Assembly: GCF_022647325.1 (NCBI RefSeq)
Contig: NZ_CP071405.1
Coordinates: 1,364,001-1,428,000, forward strand
Reading direction: 5' to 3'
From: Pantoea deleyi
Lineage (GTDB): Bacteria; Pseudomonadota; Gammaproteobacteria; Enterobacterales; Enterobacteriaceae
DNA: 64,000 nt
Within the stretch, counting starts at the first letter, position 1. Each line of letters opens with the position of its first letter. Positions 30,351 through 39,451 of this stretch are shown here, piece by piece. Below the pieces are notes generated by a model, which was not told the origin of the DNA, searched no databases, and saw nothing but the letters and a program-made list of their open reading frames with translations. Made by a program: the position numbers and the translations under genes.

Positions 30351-32744
30351 ATGGATCGTCATTATCAGGACCCCTCATTGCCTGCAGAGGCGCGCGCCCG
30401 CGCGCTGCTCAGCCAGATGACACTGGACGAGAAGATCGCGCAGATGCATGGCTACTGGCTGATTGTTTCAGATGAGGGCGTGGTCACCGAACGGCAGGAT
30501 GCCAGTGACCAGTTCAGCCACCGGGACGCACAGGCATCGTTTGAGCAGAAGATCGCGCTGGGGGTGGGGCAGATTACGCGGCCTTTTGGTTCCGGGATGC
30601 TGGAGGGGGAAACCGGCATCGCGCTATTTAATGCACTGCAGAAGCGCATTATCTCGGCGAGTCGTTTCGGTATTCCGGCGCTGTTTCATGAGGAGTGTCT
30701 GGCAGGGCTGATGTGCATGGGGGCGACCCTGTTTCCCTCCTCCCTGAATATGGCCTCCACCTGGCATCCGGGGCTGATAAAGGCTATGGCGGACTGCATC
30801 GGCCGTGAGGCGCGTAGCATCGGCTGTCGTCAGGCGCTGGCTCCGGTTCTGGATGTCTCGCGCGATCTGCGCTGGGGCCGGACAGAAGAGACCTTTGGCG
30901 AAGATCCCTATCTGGTCGGGATCATGGCGACAGAATATGTGAGGGGCCTGCAGGGAGAGAAGCGCGATCTGCTGGCGACGCTGAAACACTACGTCGCGCA
31001 CTCGTTCAGCGAGGGCGCGCGTAATCACGCGCCGGTTCATCTGGGCTTCAAAGAACTGAACGATATCTTTCTGCTGCCTTTTGAGATGGCGGTCAAGCTG
31101 GCGGATGCGGGATCGGTGATGCCCGCTTACCATGATATCGATAATCAGCCCTGCCATAACGATGCTTTCCTGCTGACCGAAATATTACGCGACCGCTGGG
31201 GATTCGACGGGCTGATCGTGGCCGATTATGGCGGCGTCAGCCTGCTGCATCAGCATCATGGCGTTACCGCCGATCGCGCTGAATCGGCGGCCAGCGCCTT
31301 CAATGCCGGGCTGGATGTGGAACTGCCGAAAGATGACTGCGCGGCGGCCCTGAAAGAGGCGCTGGCACGAGGGCTGATCGCAGAGGCGAAAATCGATCAG
31401 ATCGTCGTCAGAGTCCTGACGGAGAAATTCAGAACCGGACTCTTCGATAATCCCTTTATCCCGGAAGCCCGGCCCGATTTTCAGTCGGCGCGGGCGCGTG
31501 AGGTTGCCCTGCAGGTGGCACGGGAATCCATGACCCTGCTGGAGAATGACGGCACCTTACCGCTACGGGCGTCAGCGCTAAAATCGGTGGCGGTCATCGG
31601 CCCGACGGCGGACGATCCACTGGCGCTGCTATCGGGGTACAGTTTTCCCGTACACCTGATTCTGAGTGATACCGAGGCGAACACCAGCCAGGTCACCACG
31701 CCATTAGCCGCTCTGCAGGAGGCGCTGCCGGAATGCCGGATCACCTACCGGAAAGGGTGCCATATTCTGACGCAGCGCGCCGCAGGGACGCCGGTATTTC
31801 CGGGTGATGTCGGCAGGGCGCTGGCCGCTTCACCGGTGTCGTGCGATGTCTCTCTGATCGCCGACGCGGTTCAGGCCGCACGTGAGTCGGAGCTGGCGAT
31901 CTGCTTTGTCGGCGATCTGGCCGGGCTGTTCCAGAGCGGCACGGTCGGCGAGGGGTCGGACACCGATACTCTGAACCTGCCCGGCGTACAGCAGCAGCTG
32001 CTGGCAGCGGTGGTCGAGACGGGCGTTCCGACGATTGTGGTCATGACCAGCGGTCGCCCCTATAGCCTGCAGGGGCTGGAGGATCGGCTGGCGGGTTTCC
32101 TGATGGCGTGGCAGGCCGGGCAGGAGGGGGGCTACGCCATTGCAGACGTTCTGACGGGCAGGCAGAGTCCGGGTGGCAGGCTGGTCGTCTCTGTGCCGCA
32201 AGACGTGGGTGCGATGCCCTATTTCTATAACCATAAAATGAAGAGCAGCGGCACACCGGTCGCCTTTCACTTTCCGCCACGCTACGCCTTTGGTTATGGC
32301 CTGAGCTACTCGACGTTCAGACTCTCTGCTCTCTCTTTACCAAAGCGGGTTTTCGCTATGGATGAGGCGGTGACCTTCACCCTGACGGTGGAAAACAGCG
32401 GAGAGCGGGAGGCCGACACCGTAGTTCAGGTTTATGTCCGCGATATTCAGGCTTCGCTGGTGCGCCCGGTTCAGGAGTTAAAAGCATTTCAGCGCATCCG
32501 GTTAGCTCCGGCGCAGTCGGCGGACATCAGCTTCACGCTTCCGGCAGATATGCTTAACTTTACGGATAATCAGGGCCGGCGCAGGGTAGAGCCGGGAGAC
32601 TTTATTTTAATGATTGGTGAAGCCTCAGACAATATTGTGCTTCAGCAGACGATTACGCTGGCAGGGCCGCTGCGCATTCTGGATGAGCGCTGGTCAATGG
32701 AGAGTCATGCCACCATCAGTTATCGCTTACCGCCCACAATTTAA
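30351..32744 (+). CDS. GH3 glycosidase, probable beta-xylosidase
   Basis: This 797-residue enzyme has the full GH3 layout: an N-terminal TIM-like barrel, an alpha/beta sandwich, and a C-terminal fibronectin type III-like domain (about residues 690-770, with QELKAFQRIRLAPAQSADISF). Substrate-pocket residues include RWGRTEETFGEDPYLVG and LKHYVAHSFSEGARNHAP. The nucleophile is Asp292 in IVADYGGVSLLHQHHG. No signal peptide is visible, so it works in the cytoplasm. Gene context next to GH67 points to beta-1,4-xylosidase activity on xylo-oligosaccharides, but beta-glucosidase or arabinosidase cannot be ruled out from sequence. A terminator follows 40 bp after the stop. Confidence 0.88.
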   Translation: MDRHYQDPSLPAEARARALLSQMTLDEKIAQMHGYWLIVSDEGVVTERQDASDQFSHRDAQASFEQKIALGVGQITRPFGSGMLEGETGIALFNALQKRIISASRFGIPALFHEECLAGLMCMGATLFPSSLNMASTWHPGLIKAMADCIGREARSIGCRQALAPVLDVSRDLRWGRTEETFGEDPYLVGIMATEYVRGLQGEKRDLLATLKHYVAHSFSEGARNHAPVHLGFKELNDIFLLPFEMAVKLADAGSVMPAYHDIDNQPCHNDAFLLTEILRDRWGFDGLIVADYGGVSLLHQHHGVTADRAESAASAFNAGLDVELPKDDCAAALKEALARGLIAEAKIDQIVVRVLTEKFRTGLFDNPFIPEARPDFQSARAREVALQVARESMTLLENDGTLPLRASALKSVAVIGPTADDPLALLSGYSFPVHLILSDTEANTSQVTTPLAALQEALPECRITYRKGCHILTQRAAGTPVFPGDVGRALAASPVSCDVSLIADAVQAARESELAICFVGDLAGLFQSGTVGEGSDTDTLNLPGVQQQLLAAVVETGVPTIVVMTSGRPYSLQGLEDRLAGFLMAWQAGQEGGYAIADVLTGRQSPGGRLVVSVPQDVGAMPYFYNHKMKSSGTPVAFHFPPRYAFGYGLSYSTFRLSALSLPKRVFAMDEAVTFTLTVENSGEREADTVVQVYVRDIQASLVRPVQELKAFQRIRLAPAQSADISFTLPADMLNFTDNQGRRRVEPGDFILMIGEASDNIVLQQTITLAGPLRILDERWSMESHATISYRLPPTI

Positions 32745-32784
32745 TTATTCCAGCCAGATTTATCCTGCTTCTGTTTTCTATTCA

Positions 32785-32806
32785 CCGCTCTCCGGAGCGG
32801 TTTTTT
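32785..32806 (+). terminator. Intrinsic terminator after the GH3 gene
   Basis: CCGCTC, a TCCG loop, GAGCGG and six T form a short stable terminator between the GH3 gene and the porin gene. The porin gene therefore needs its own promoter, which probably lies in the AT-rich 32810-32960. Confidence 0.8.
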
Positions 32807-32970
32807 AATTAAACCTTTAACGTTAATGGCTCTTTTGTTTTTTATATTTTGCACACAGTCACAGTTGCTATATTTAATAATTAGCCAGTAAAAAATGATA
32901 AAATTATATTCATGCGCTTTCGGTTATTCTATGACCATAAAAAGGATTACTACCATAAAGGGAAAAGACG

Positions 32971-33684
32971 ATGAAAGCGATGATGAAAAAACAGGCGTTA
33001 GCCAGTGCAGTAATGATTTCTGCTATGCCACTTTCTGCCTTTGCGTTAGATTTCTCATCCACGGGCGTGGATATTCGTGAAGCCTATACCACCGGCAGTA
33101 AAATGTTCCAGACCCGACTGCAGATTTCAACCGTGATTAATGACAGTGTTTCTTTCTCATATCAGAACACGATCAACAACGGCAGTAATTACACTGAATT
33201 TAAGAACAACTACTCAGAGGTAGAAGTCACCTACGCGATTCCGCTGACAGACCGGTTTTCGTTTATTCCCGACATGGTCTTCAGCTGGGGGCACAAGGGC
33301 AGTCACATCGATCCCTACCTGAAGTTTAATTATCAACTCAGCCCTCAGTTCGGCGTGATGGCCGGGTATCGCTACTATCACTACAACTATAAAACACCCT
33401 GCCTGGATGACAGTCTGCAACGAAACAGCTCGCACGAATATGATCTATGGCTGAACTGGCAGGTCACGGATAAGTTATTTGTTAACTATAACCCGGTCTA
33501 TCTGCAGAAGCAGAACGATTTTCACTTCGGAAATAACAAAAAAGATATGTGGCAGCATACGCTCTATCTTAGCTACCAGTATGACTCACACTGGAAACCT
33601 TTTGGTGATATTTCCGATCTGGGTCGGGCAGGAAACGGTGATAAAGAGTACCGGATGCGTATCGGCCTGAAATATCTGTTCTGA
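32971..33684 (+). CDS. KdgM-family outer-membrane porin (acidic oligosaccharides)
   Basis: This 237-residue precursor has a signal peptide (MKAMMKKQ, hydrophobic run, cleavage after PLSAFA) and a mature part of alternating beta strands ending in a C-terminal aromatic (RIGLKYLF), typical of a small 12-stranded barrel. The pattern, with DIREAYTTGSKMFQTRLQIS near the start and SSHEYDLWLNWQVTDKL later, fits the KdgM/NanC family of porins for acidic oligosaccharides such as oligogalacturonates and sialic acid. Here the neighbours suggest aldouronates as cargo. A weak AAGGGA ribosome site precedes the ATG. GC content is visibly lower than in flanking backbone genes. Confidence 0.85.
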   Translation: MKAMMKKQALASAVMISAMPLSAFALDFSSTGVDIREAYTTGSKMFQTRLQISTVINDSVSFSYQNTINNGSNYTEFKNNYSEVEVTYAIPLTDRFSFIPDMVFSWGHKGSHIDPYLKFNYQLSPQFGVMAGYRYYHYNYKTPCLDDSLQRNSSHEYDLWLNWQVTDKLFVNYNPVYLQKQNDFHFGNNKKDMWQHTLYLSYQYDSHWKPFGDISDLGRAGNGDKEYRMRIGLKYLF

Positions 33685-33770
33685 AGCATTCTCTCTGGCG
33701 GGTCGGCGTAGATTTTAAACGTGCCTTCCCGCCAGAAAATACGGTTTCGCTGACGGATAGATTCAGCCAG

Positions 33771-34952
33771 TTAACTGGCACGATTCTGCTCCTGATAACG
33801 GCTGCGGTAGGCTTTCGGGGTCAGATTATAAGTTTTCCTGAAGACCAGATAGAAATACTGAACAGAGGGATAACCCGCAATCAGTGAGATCTCTTTCATC
33901 GGGAGATCTGTGGTGATGAGTAAGTTGCGGGCATGTTCGATTTTTTCATTATGAATGACGGTGTGAATGGTCGCACCCAGATGCGCTTTAAAACGGATTT
34001 CCAGACTGGTTCGTGAAATACCGGTAAAACTGATGACCTGTTCAGCCTTGATACCCTTACAGGCATTATCGCGGATAAAGTTCATTGCCCGGATAACATA
34101 GGGATCGACAATAGAACGATAATTGCTCGAACGGCGTTCCACCAGTTTCAGCGGGGGAACCACCACGCGCTGCAACGGCAAGGACTCTCCCTTTAAGAGT
34201 TTATGAAGAATTTCAGCCGCGCAGGAACCCATTTTTATTGCGCCATGAACCACGGAGGAGAGACTGATGCCCGACAGATGTTGCGTTAACTCTTCATTGT
34301 CGATGCCAATAATGGCTAACTTTTCCGGCACCGGGATCCCTATATTTTCACAAATCTGCAGTAAATGTCTGGCGCGGGAATCTGTCACCGCGACGATGCC
34401 GGTGCCCTCTGGCAGAGACGTTACCCAGTCAGCCAACTGGTTCTGCGCCGTCTGCCAGTTATCGATAGTGATATCATGGCCGCGATAAATTAATCCGGTC
34501 CGGTCCTTTTGCTGCAGGATCGCAGCAAATGCGTTCTCACGTTCGGTTGCCCAGCGTTTATCCGGACAGGCAGGGAAGCTGTACAGGGCAAAATGTTCCA
34601 TACCCTTGTTAATCAGATGCTCCAGCGCAGTCGCGACCAGGCTGTAGTTATCAGTAGCCACATAGTGCAGATTCGGAAAAGCCTTTCCGGAGGAGTAGGA
34701 GCCACCAATACCGACAACAGGCATGGTCAGCTTATTGAGTTCCTGTTCAACCGCCAGCACATCGCAGTCAGCAATGACACCATCCACGTTCCAGCCATTG
34801 ATGCTGTCAATGTTACTGCGGAAATCGTCTGCGATGTAAACATCCCACAGGGCACGGGAACGCTGCAGGTATTTACCCACGCCCTCGATTATCTGGCGGT
34901 CATACGCCTTATTCGCATTAAATAAGAGCGCGATATGAAAGGTCTTCTCCAT
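33771..34952 (-). CDS. xylR: XylR-type xylose-responsive activator (AraC family)
   Basis: This 393-residue regulator has a LacI/PBP-like sugar-binding domain (about residues 1-280, starting ALLFNANKAYDRQIIEGVGKYLQ) and a C-terminal AraC helix-turn-helix domain (about 290-390, with GYPSVQYFYLVFRKTYNLTPKAYRSRY). The architecture and many segments (GVIADCDV, WATERENAFA, TGIVAVTDSRARHLLQICE, VIGIDNEELT in variant form) match E. coli XylR, which activates xylose genes when D-xylose is bound. I chose the ATG with GGGAGG before it; this gives one residue more than E. coli XylR. It is convergent with the porin gene. No xylA, xylB or xylFGH lies in the window, so it probably controls the aldouronate genes here, with xylose as the signal. 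Confidence 0.88.
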   Translation of the reverse strand: MEKTFHIALLFNANKAYDRQIIEGVGKYLQRSRALWDVYIADDFRSNIDSINGWNVDGVIADCDVLAVEQELNKLTMPVVGIGGSYSSGKAFPNLHYVATDNYSLVATALEHLINKGMEHFALYSFPACPDKRWATERENAFAAILQQKDRTGLIYRGHDITIDNWQTAQNQLADWVTSLPEGTGIVAVTDSRARHLLQICENIGIPVPEKLAIIGIDNEELTQHLSGISLSSVVHGAIKMGSCAAEILHKLLKGESLPLQRVVVPPLKLVERRSSNYRSIVDPYVIRAMNFIRDNACKGIKAEQVISFTGISRTSLEIRFKAHLGATIHTVIHNEKIEHARNLLITTDLPMKEISLIAGYPSVQYFYLVFRKTYNLTPKAYRSRYQEQNRAS

Positions 34953-35386
34953 TCCGTCAGCCTCCCTGGCAGGTTTATCCTGCACTGTGAATAGCACAGG
35001 TCGGTGCTTTCTTTAACCGTTTTGTGTTTGTCCTGTAAGCTGGCGCACTCTTTTTCTGCGTTGCGTGAAAAAAGTCCAGTGCGGCAACACGTGCAGTGTG
35101 TGAAAAAGATAAATGCCCAGATTGATCAGACAGTTAACCTGTATAGGTAATCTGGAACGCGACAGGTGAAAGTTGCGCGAAATAAACGGGATCGCCTGGT
35201 AAAGTGTTACGGGTTTCTTCGCGAATCCGGATGTGGCAGAAGCGGGGCAGCGCAGACTGCCCGAGCGGTTTCTGCCGGTGAGTGAGGACGCCAACGGAGT
35301 CCGGGAGTGATGCCGTAATCGTGCGGTATGCGTTTACAGGACCGCCTGCTGACATTACTATCCTGACTGACTGAATTTAGTTAAAC
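34953..35386. other. Gene-free 434-bp spacer between xylR and the TPP riboswitch
   Basis: No coding region is supported. The notable item is a two-tier hairpin at 35235-35276: GGCAGAA pairs with TTCTGCC and, inside it, GGGCAG pairs with CTGCCC around a 6-nt loop. It lacks a T-tract. The first part must hold the xylR promoter (minus strand) and the last part the thiM promoter (plus strand); a TACTAT at about 35356 could be its -10. Confidence 0.45.
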
Positions 35387-35463
35387 GACTCGGGGTGCCC
35401 TTCTTTGTGAAGGCTGAGAAATACCCGTATTACCTGATCTGGATAATGCCAGCGTAGGGAAGT
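35387..35463 (+). ncRNA. TPP riboswitch (THI element) upstream of thiMD
   Basis: The conserved aptamer is present: GACTCGGGGTGCCC, CTGAGAAATACCC and ACCTGATCTGGATAATGCCA followed by GCGTAGGGA. Order and spacing match the E. coli thiM riboswitch. With thiamine pyrophosphate bound it should lower thiM translation. The aptamer ends about 46 nt before the preferred thiM start, leaving room for an expression platform that masks GGGAG at 35502-35506. Confidence 0.95.
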
Positions 35464-35508
35464 CTGATGCCTGACCGCATTCGCCTTCTTGTTCGCCGGT
35501 TGGGAGCT

Positions 35509-36309
35509 ATGATGTCACAGCCATCTCAACACCTTTCCGCCGCGCACTTCGCGCCTTTTCTGCACGCTTTTCGCCGTCACTCACCGCTGGTGCACTGTAT
35601 GACCAATGAGGTGGTACAGAACTTTACCGCCAACGTGCTGCTGGCTCTGAACGCCTCTCCGGCGATGGTTATCGATGCTGGCGAAGCCGCTGAGTTCAGC
35701 CGCTTTGCCGATGCGCTCCTCATCAATGTCGGCACTCTGACCCGCGAGCGTCAGCAGGCGATGCAGGCCGCCGTCACTGCCGCCCGGGAGGCAGGCACCC
35801 CCTGGACGCTCGACCCGGTGGCGGTCGGCGCACTGACGCTGCGCAGTGACTTCTGCCAGCAGTTATTGAGTCAGGAACCGGCCGTGATCCGCGGTAACGC
35901 CTCAGAGATTCTGGCGCTGGCAAAGCAGGCCAGTGGCGGACGCGGCGTGGATACGCTGCATCAGGCGGATGCGGCGCTCGATGCCGCCCGGCAGCTCGCC
36001 ACCACCTGGCGCACGCTGGTCATCGTCAGTGGGGAGGTGGATTACGCTACCGACGGTACGCGGATCGTTGCGCTTCGCGGCGGCTCGCCCCTGATGACGC
36101 GGGTAGTCGGCACCGGCTGCGCGCTCTCAGCGGTCGTGGCGGGGTTCAGCAGCCTGCCCGGCGACCGGCTGTTAAACGTGGCCGCCGCCTGTCAGGTCAT
36201 GTCGTCAGCGGGGGAGAGGGCGGCGTCACAGGCCGCCGCGCCGGGCAGTTTTGCCACGGCGTTTGTTGATGCACTCTGGACGCTGGAGGCACAGCATGAA
36301 ACGCATTAA
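35509..36309 (+). CDS. thiM: Hydroxyethylthiazole kinase
   Basis: This 266-residue kinase phosphorylates hydroxyethylthiazole for thiamine salvage. It contains [55 protein letters not shown] and the ATP-site [13 protein letters not shown]. Two adjacent ATGs (35509, 35512) follow GGGAG; the second has the better spacing, and either fits the family. An upstream in-frame ATG directly behind the aptamer (35467) would add 14 residues that do not resemble ThiM. The gene overlaps thiD by 14 bp and is governed by the TPP riboswitch. Confidence 0.93.
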   Translation: MMSQPSQHLSAAHFAPFLHAFRRHSPLVHCMTNEVVQNFTANVLLALNASPAMVIDAGEAAEFSRFADALLINVGTLTRERQQAMQAAVTAAREAGTPWTLDPVAVGALTLRSDFCQQLLSQEPAVIRGNASEILALAKQASGGRGVDTLHQADAALDAARQLATTWRTLVIVSGEVDYATDGTRIVALRGGSPLMTRVVGTGCALSAVVAGFSSLPGDRLLNVAAACQVMSSAGERAASQAAAPGSFATAFVDALWTLEAQHETH

Positions 36310-37096
36310 TGCCCTGACGATTGCCGGGACCGATCCCAGCGGTGGCGCCGGGATCCAGGCCGATCTCAAAACGTTCTCCGCGCTGGGTGCCTATGGCACC
36401 AGTGTTATTACCGCGCTGGTGGCACAGAATACCTGCGGCGTGCAGTCGGTCTGCCGTATCGATCCGGACTTCGTCACCGCTCAGCTCGACTCGGTGCTGA
36501 GTGATATCCGCATCGACAGTGCGAAAATTGGCATGCTGTCGGAAACGGCTATCGTGGAACAGGTGGCCGCCCGCCTGAAGCAGGCGGCGATCCCCTTTGT
36601 GGTGCTGGATACGGTGATGGTGGCGAAAAGCGGGGATGCGCTGCTTTCCCCGGACGCCGTGGCCAGTGTCCGTGAGCTGTTATTGCCACAGGTCTCGCTG
36701 ATCACCCCTAATCTGCCGGAAGCGGCGGCCTTGCTGGATTGTGCTCTCGCCACCGACGAAGCGGAGATGCGCGAGCAGGGGCGGGCACTGCTCGCGCTGG
36801 GCTGTCAGGCCGTGCTGATGAAGGGCGGTCATCTGGCGACGGGCGAAAGCCCGGACTGGCTGATCGCCCCCGGCGCAGAGCAGCGATTCAGCACCCCGCG
36901 CGTCAACACCCGGCATACGCACGGCACGGGGTGTACCCTGTCGGCGGCGTTAGCGGCTCTGCGTCCGCGCCATGCTGACTGGGCAGACACCCTTGCAGAG
37001 GCGAAAAGCTGGCTGCAGCAGGCGCTGCTGCAGGCGGATTCACTGGAGGTCGGCAAGGGCATCGGGCCGGTTCACCATTTTCATCAATGGTGGTAG
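36296..37096 (+). CDS. thiD: Hydroxymethylpyrimidine/phosphomethylpyrimidine kinase
   Basis: This 266-residue ribokinase-like enzyme phosphorylates HMP to HMP-P and then HMP-PP for thiamine synthesis and salvage. It shows [28 protein letters not shown] at the start, the middle segment [35 protein letters not shown], and the catalytic loop [14 protein letters not shown]. Translation is coupled to thiM. A 9-bp hairpin (CCCTCATCG with its complement, 37110-37135) lies between its stop and the convergent rspR gene, without a T-tract. Confidence 0.95.
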   Translation: MKRINALTIAGTDPSGGAGIQADLKTFSALGAYGTSVITALVAQNTCGVQSVCRIDPDFVTAQLDSVLSDIRIDSAKIGMLSETAIVEQVAARLKQAAIPFVVLDTVMVAKSGDALLSPDAVASVRELLLPQVSLITPNLPEAAALLDCALATDEAEMREQGRALLALGCQAVLMKGGHLATGESPDWLIAPGAEQRFSTPRVNTRHTHGTGCTLSAALAALRPRHADWADTLAEAKSWLQQALLQADSLEVGKGIGPVHHFHQWW

Positions 37097-37139
37097 TGAT
37101 GCAGCCCCTCATCGTCCTGGCAGGCGATGAGGGCGTGAC

Positions 37140-37826
37140 TCAGGGCGTTTCGAACCAGGCGCTGTTGCGCTCGGCAATCGGAGTGATAGAGAAGATCATC
37201 TCCTGCAGGTGCAGACGCATGGCCGTTTCGGCCGCCTCCGCATCGTGAGACGTCAGCGCGGCAAAAATCTCTTCATGCTGCTCAATCAGCTTTTCCGGCG
37301 GGGAGACTTCACTCAGCGTCAGGAACCGGACCCGGTCCATGGCGGCTTTGATGTTCTCCACCGTTTCCCAGGCGAGCCTGCAGTCAATGCTTTCTGCAAT
37401 CAGACGATGAAACTCATCGTCCAGGCTGAGAAACGCCTGGCTGTCATGGCGCGCTGCGGCCATGCGTTGCAGCTGCAGGTTATGCTCCAGCGCCATCAGC
37501 GCTGGCGCTGTGATCTCCTGCGCCGCACGACGCACGACCGAGATTTCCACCGCCTCACGGATAAAGCGGCCATCCGCCACCCGTTTGGCGGAAATTTTGC
37601 GCACGAAGGTGCCGCGCTGCGGCAATACCTGTACCAGTCCCGCTTCGGCCAGCTTGATAAACGCTTCCCGCACCGGCTGGCGCGAGACGTTAAAGCGCGC
37701 AGAGACCTCTTTTTCCGACAGCAGCGAACCCGGCTGAATCGCGCAGGTGACGATATCTTTGCGGAGATACCGGTAAATCTGCTGATTCACCGGTTCGCTG
37801 GTTGTAATGGTATAGGCGATCGACAT
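37140..37826 (-). CDS. rspR: RspR-like GntR/FadR-subfamily regulator
   Basis: This 228-residue regulator has an N-terminal winged helix (QQIYRYLRKDIVTCAIQPGSLLSEKEVSARFNVSRQPVREAFIKLAEAGLVQVLPQRGTFV, about residues 15-75) and a C-terminal FCD domain with metal-ligand-like residues in LDDEFHRLIAE. It matches E. coli RspR (YdfH), the repressor of rspAB, at the whole-protein level, including the end NSAWF. It is the last gene of the minus-strand run rspA-rspB-MFS-oxidoreductase-rspR, so it is likely to autoregulate through the upstream operator. Confidence 0.88.
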   Translation of the reverse strand: MSIAYTITTSEPVNQQIYRYLRKDIVTCAIQPGSLLSEKEVSARFNVSRQPVREAFIKLAEAGLVQVLPQRGTFVRKISAKRVADGRFIREAVEISVVRRAAQEITAPALMALEHNLQLQRMAAARHDSQAFLSLDDEFHRLIAESIDCRLAWETVENIKAAMDRVRFLTLSEVSPPEKLIEQHEEIFAALTSHDAEAAETAMRLHLQEMIFSITPIAERNSAWFETP

Positions 37827-37881
37827 GCAGCAATATCCATATTACGGCTGGCCGGAGCCAGCGCGATGGGAAAGTGTCAGT

Positions 37882-39387
37882 CTAATCAGCACGCTGCGTC
37901 TGCGCCAGCCCTTTATTGGCCTGCTGCTGGCGGCGTTCGAGGCAGTGATGCACCGTCGCGCGCGCCCCCTTTTCTGAAAGTTGCTGATACCAGCCGGTCA
38001 GCCGGGCGACCACATCGGCGTTCTGCAGCAGATCCTCGCCAAACACTTCGCGCAGCGAGAGAAGGGCCCGTACGCGCGCCTCGCCCTCTTCGCTGGCGGC
38101 CACACATTCCGCCAGCTGTTTCTGCATCGGATCGCGGAGGGTAATCGGCTGGCCCTGTTCGTCGACGCCGCCGACGTAGCGCATCCAGCCCGCCACCCCC
38201 AGCAGCAGCAGGTCGCAGTCACTGCCGTGCTGCAGATGCCAGCGCAGGCTGTCGAGCAGGCGCTGAGGCAGTTTCTGGCTGCCATCGGTGGCGATTTGCC
38301 CGGTGCGGTGTTTAATGGCGCGGTTCTCATAACGGGCGATCAGCGAATCAGCATAGGCGTTAAGGTCGACACCCTGGGTGCGCAGGGTCGGTGCCTGCTC
38401 ATCTACCATCAGTGAACGGGCGGCGGCACGGAAGTGGGGGTCGGCCATGCAGTCGCTGATGTGTTCATAGCCCGCCAGGAAGCCGAGATAGGCCAGGAAA
38501 GAGTGGCTGCCATTCAGCATGCGCAGTTTCATCTCTTCATAAGGCAGGACATCGCTGACCAGCTCTGCGCCCGCCTTCTCCCACGCCGGACGGCCATTGA
38601 CGAAGTTATCTTCAATGACCCACTGAAAGAAAGGTTCCGCTTCGACCGCTACCGGGTCGCGGGAGCCCAGGCGCGCGCTGAGCGCGCTGAACGCATCGTC
38701 GGTCATGGCTGGCACGATGCGATCCACCATCGTGGACGGGAAGGTGATCTGCTGCTGAATATAATCGGCCAGCGCCGGATCCTGCAGCCGGGCCAGCTGC
38801 ACGATGACGTTGCGGGTGACATGGCCATTCTCCGGCATGTTGTCGCAGGACATCACGCTGAAGGGCGGCAGATTCCGATCCCGGCGGCGGCGAATCGCAG
38901 CCAGAATCAGCCCCGGCAGCGATCGCGGTGCGTCCGGATGCTGCAGGTCATGCACGATATCGGGATGGTCCGGGTTTATGTGTCCACTGGCTGGCTGGTG
39001 GCAGTAGCCTTTCTCGGTCACGGTCATGGAGACGATCGCCACATCGGGTTGAGACATCGCCTCAATGACCGCCTCAATCCCGTCACTTTTACCGTGCAGC
39101 GCCTGGGTAATGACGCCAATCACGCGGGTCTGCTGTGCGTCATCGGCCCTCTCCGTCAGGGTATAGAGCAGATGCTGCTCGCGCAGCGCCTGAATCAGGG
39201 CACCGCTATTGAGGTTAACTTCACAGTATCCCCAGTCGCTGCCCTGTTCAGCCAGTTTATCGCTGCACAGAGCCTGATGAGCACGATGAAAGGCACCGAA
39301 ACCGATGTGCACCATGCGGGTTTTTAACTGACTGCGGTCATAAGCGGGGCGCCTGATTTCTGCGGGCAGGCGATCGATCTGTAACAT
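37882..39387 (-). CDS. Mannitol dehydrogenase-family oxidoreductase (fructuronate reductase-like)
   Basis: This 501-residue NAD-dependent enzyme belongs to the polyol/hexonate dehydrogenase family. It shows the N-terminal nucleotide fold MVHIGFGAFHRAHQALCSDKL, IVSMTVTEKGYCHQPA, VMSCDNMPENG, MVDRIVPAMTDD and the catalytic block KLRMLNGSHSFLAYLGFLAGYEHI. It is close to E. coli UxuB (D-mannonate oxidoreductase) and even closer in parts to YdfI, an E. coli paralogue encoded near rspAB. The likely reaction is fructuronate to D-mannonate or a similar sugar acid. AAGGAC precedes the ATG. It lies between the MFS gene and rspR. Confidence 0.85.
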   Translation of the reverse strand: MLQIDRLPAEIRRPAYDRSQLKTRMVHIGFGAFHRAHQALCSDKLAEQGSDWGYCEVNLNSGALIQALREQHLLYTLTERADDAQQTRVIGVITQALHGKSDGIEAVIEAMSQPDVAIVSMTVTEKGYCHQPASGHINPDHPDIVHDLQHPDAPRSLPGLILAAIRRRRDRNLPPFSVMSCDNMPENGHVTRNVIVQLARLQDPALADYIQQQITFPSTMVDRIVPAMTDDAFSALSARLGSRDPVAVEAEPFFQWVIEDNFVNGRPAWEKAGAELVSDVLPYEEMKLRMLNGSHSFLAYLGFLAGYEHISDCMADPHFRAAARSLMVDEQAPTLRTQGVDLNAYADSLIARYENRAIKHRTGQIATDGSQKLPQRLLDSLRWHLQHGSDCDLLLLGVAGWMRYVGGVDEQGQPITLRDPMQKQLAECVAASEEGEARVRALLSLREVFGEDLLQNADVVARLTGWYQQLSEKGARATVHHCLERRQQQANKGLAQTQRAD

Positions 39388-39451
39388 AATCCGTCCTTTT
39401 GGCTAACGGGGCGAAAAGCGCCCCAAATCATGGTTCTGTCAGAAACAACAC

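Noticed and set aside
33695..33735. CTGGCGGG/CCCGCCAG inverted repeat between the porin gene and xylR as a terminator
   Set aside because: The loop is 25 nt and no T-tract follows on either strand.
35250..35276. tRNA-like segment CCCGAGCGG
   Set aside because: It resembles a D-arm by chance; no anticodon arm, T-arm or CCA end can be built around it.
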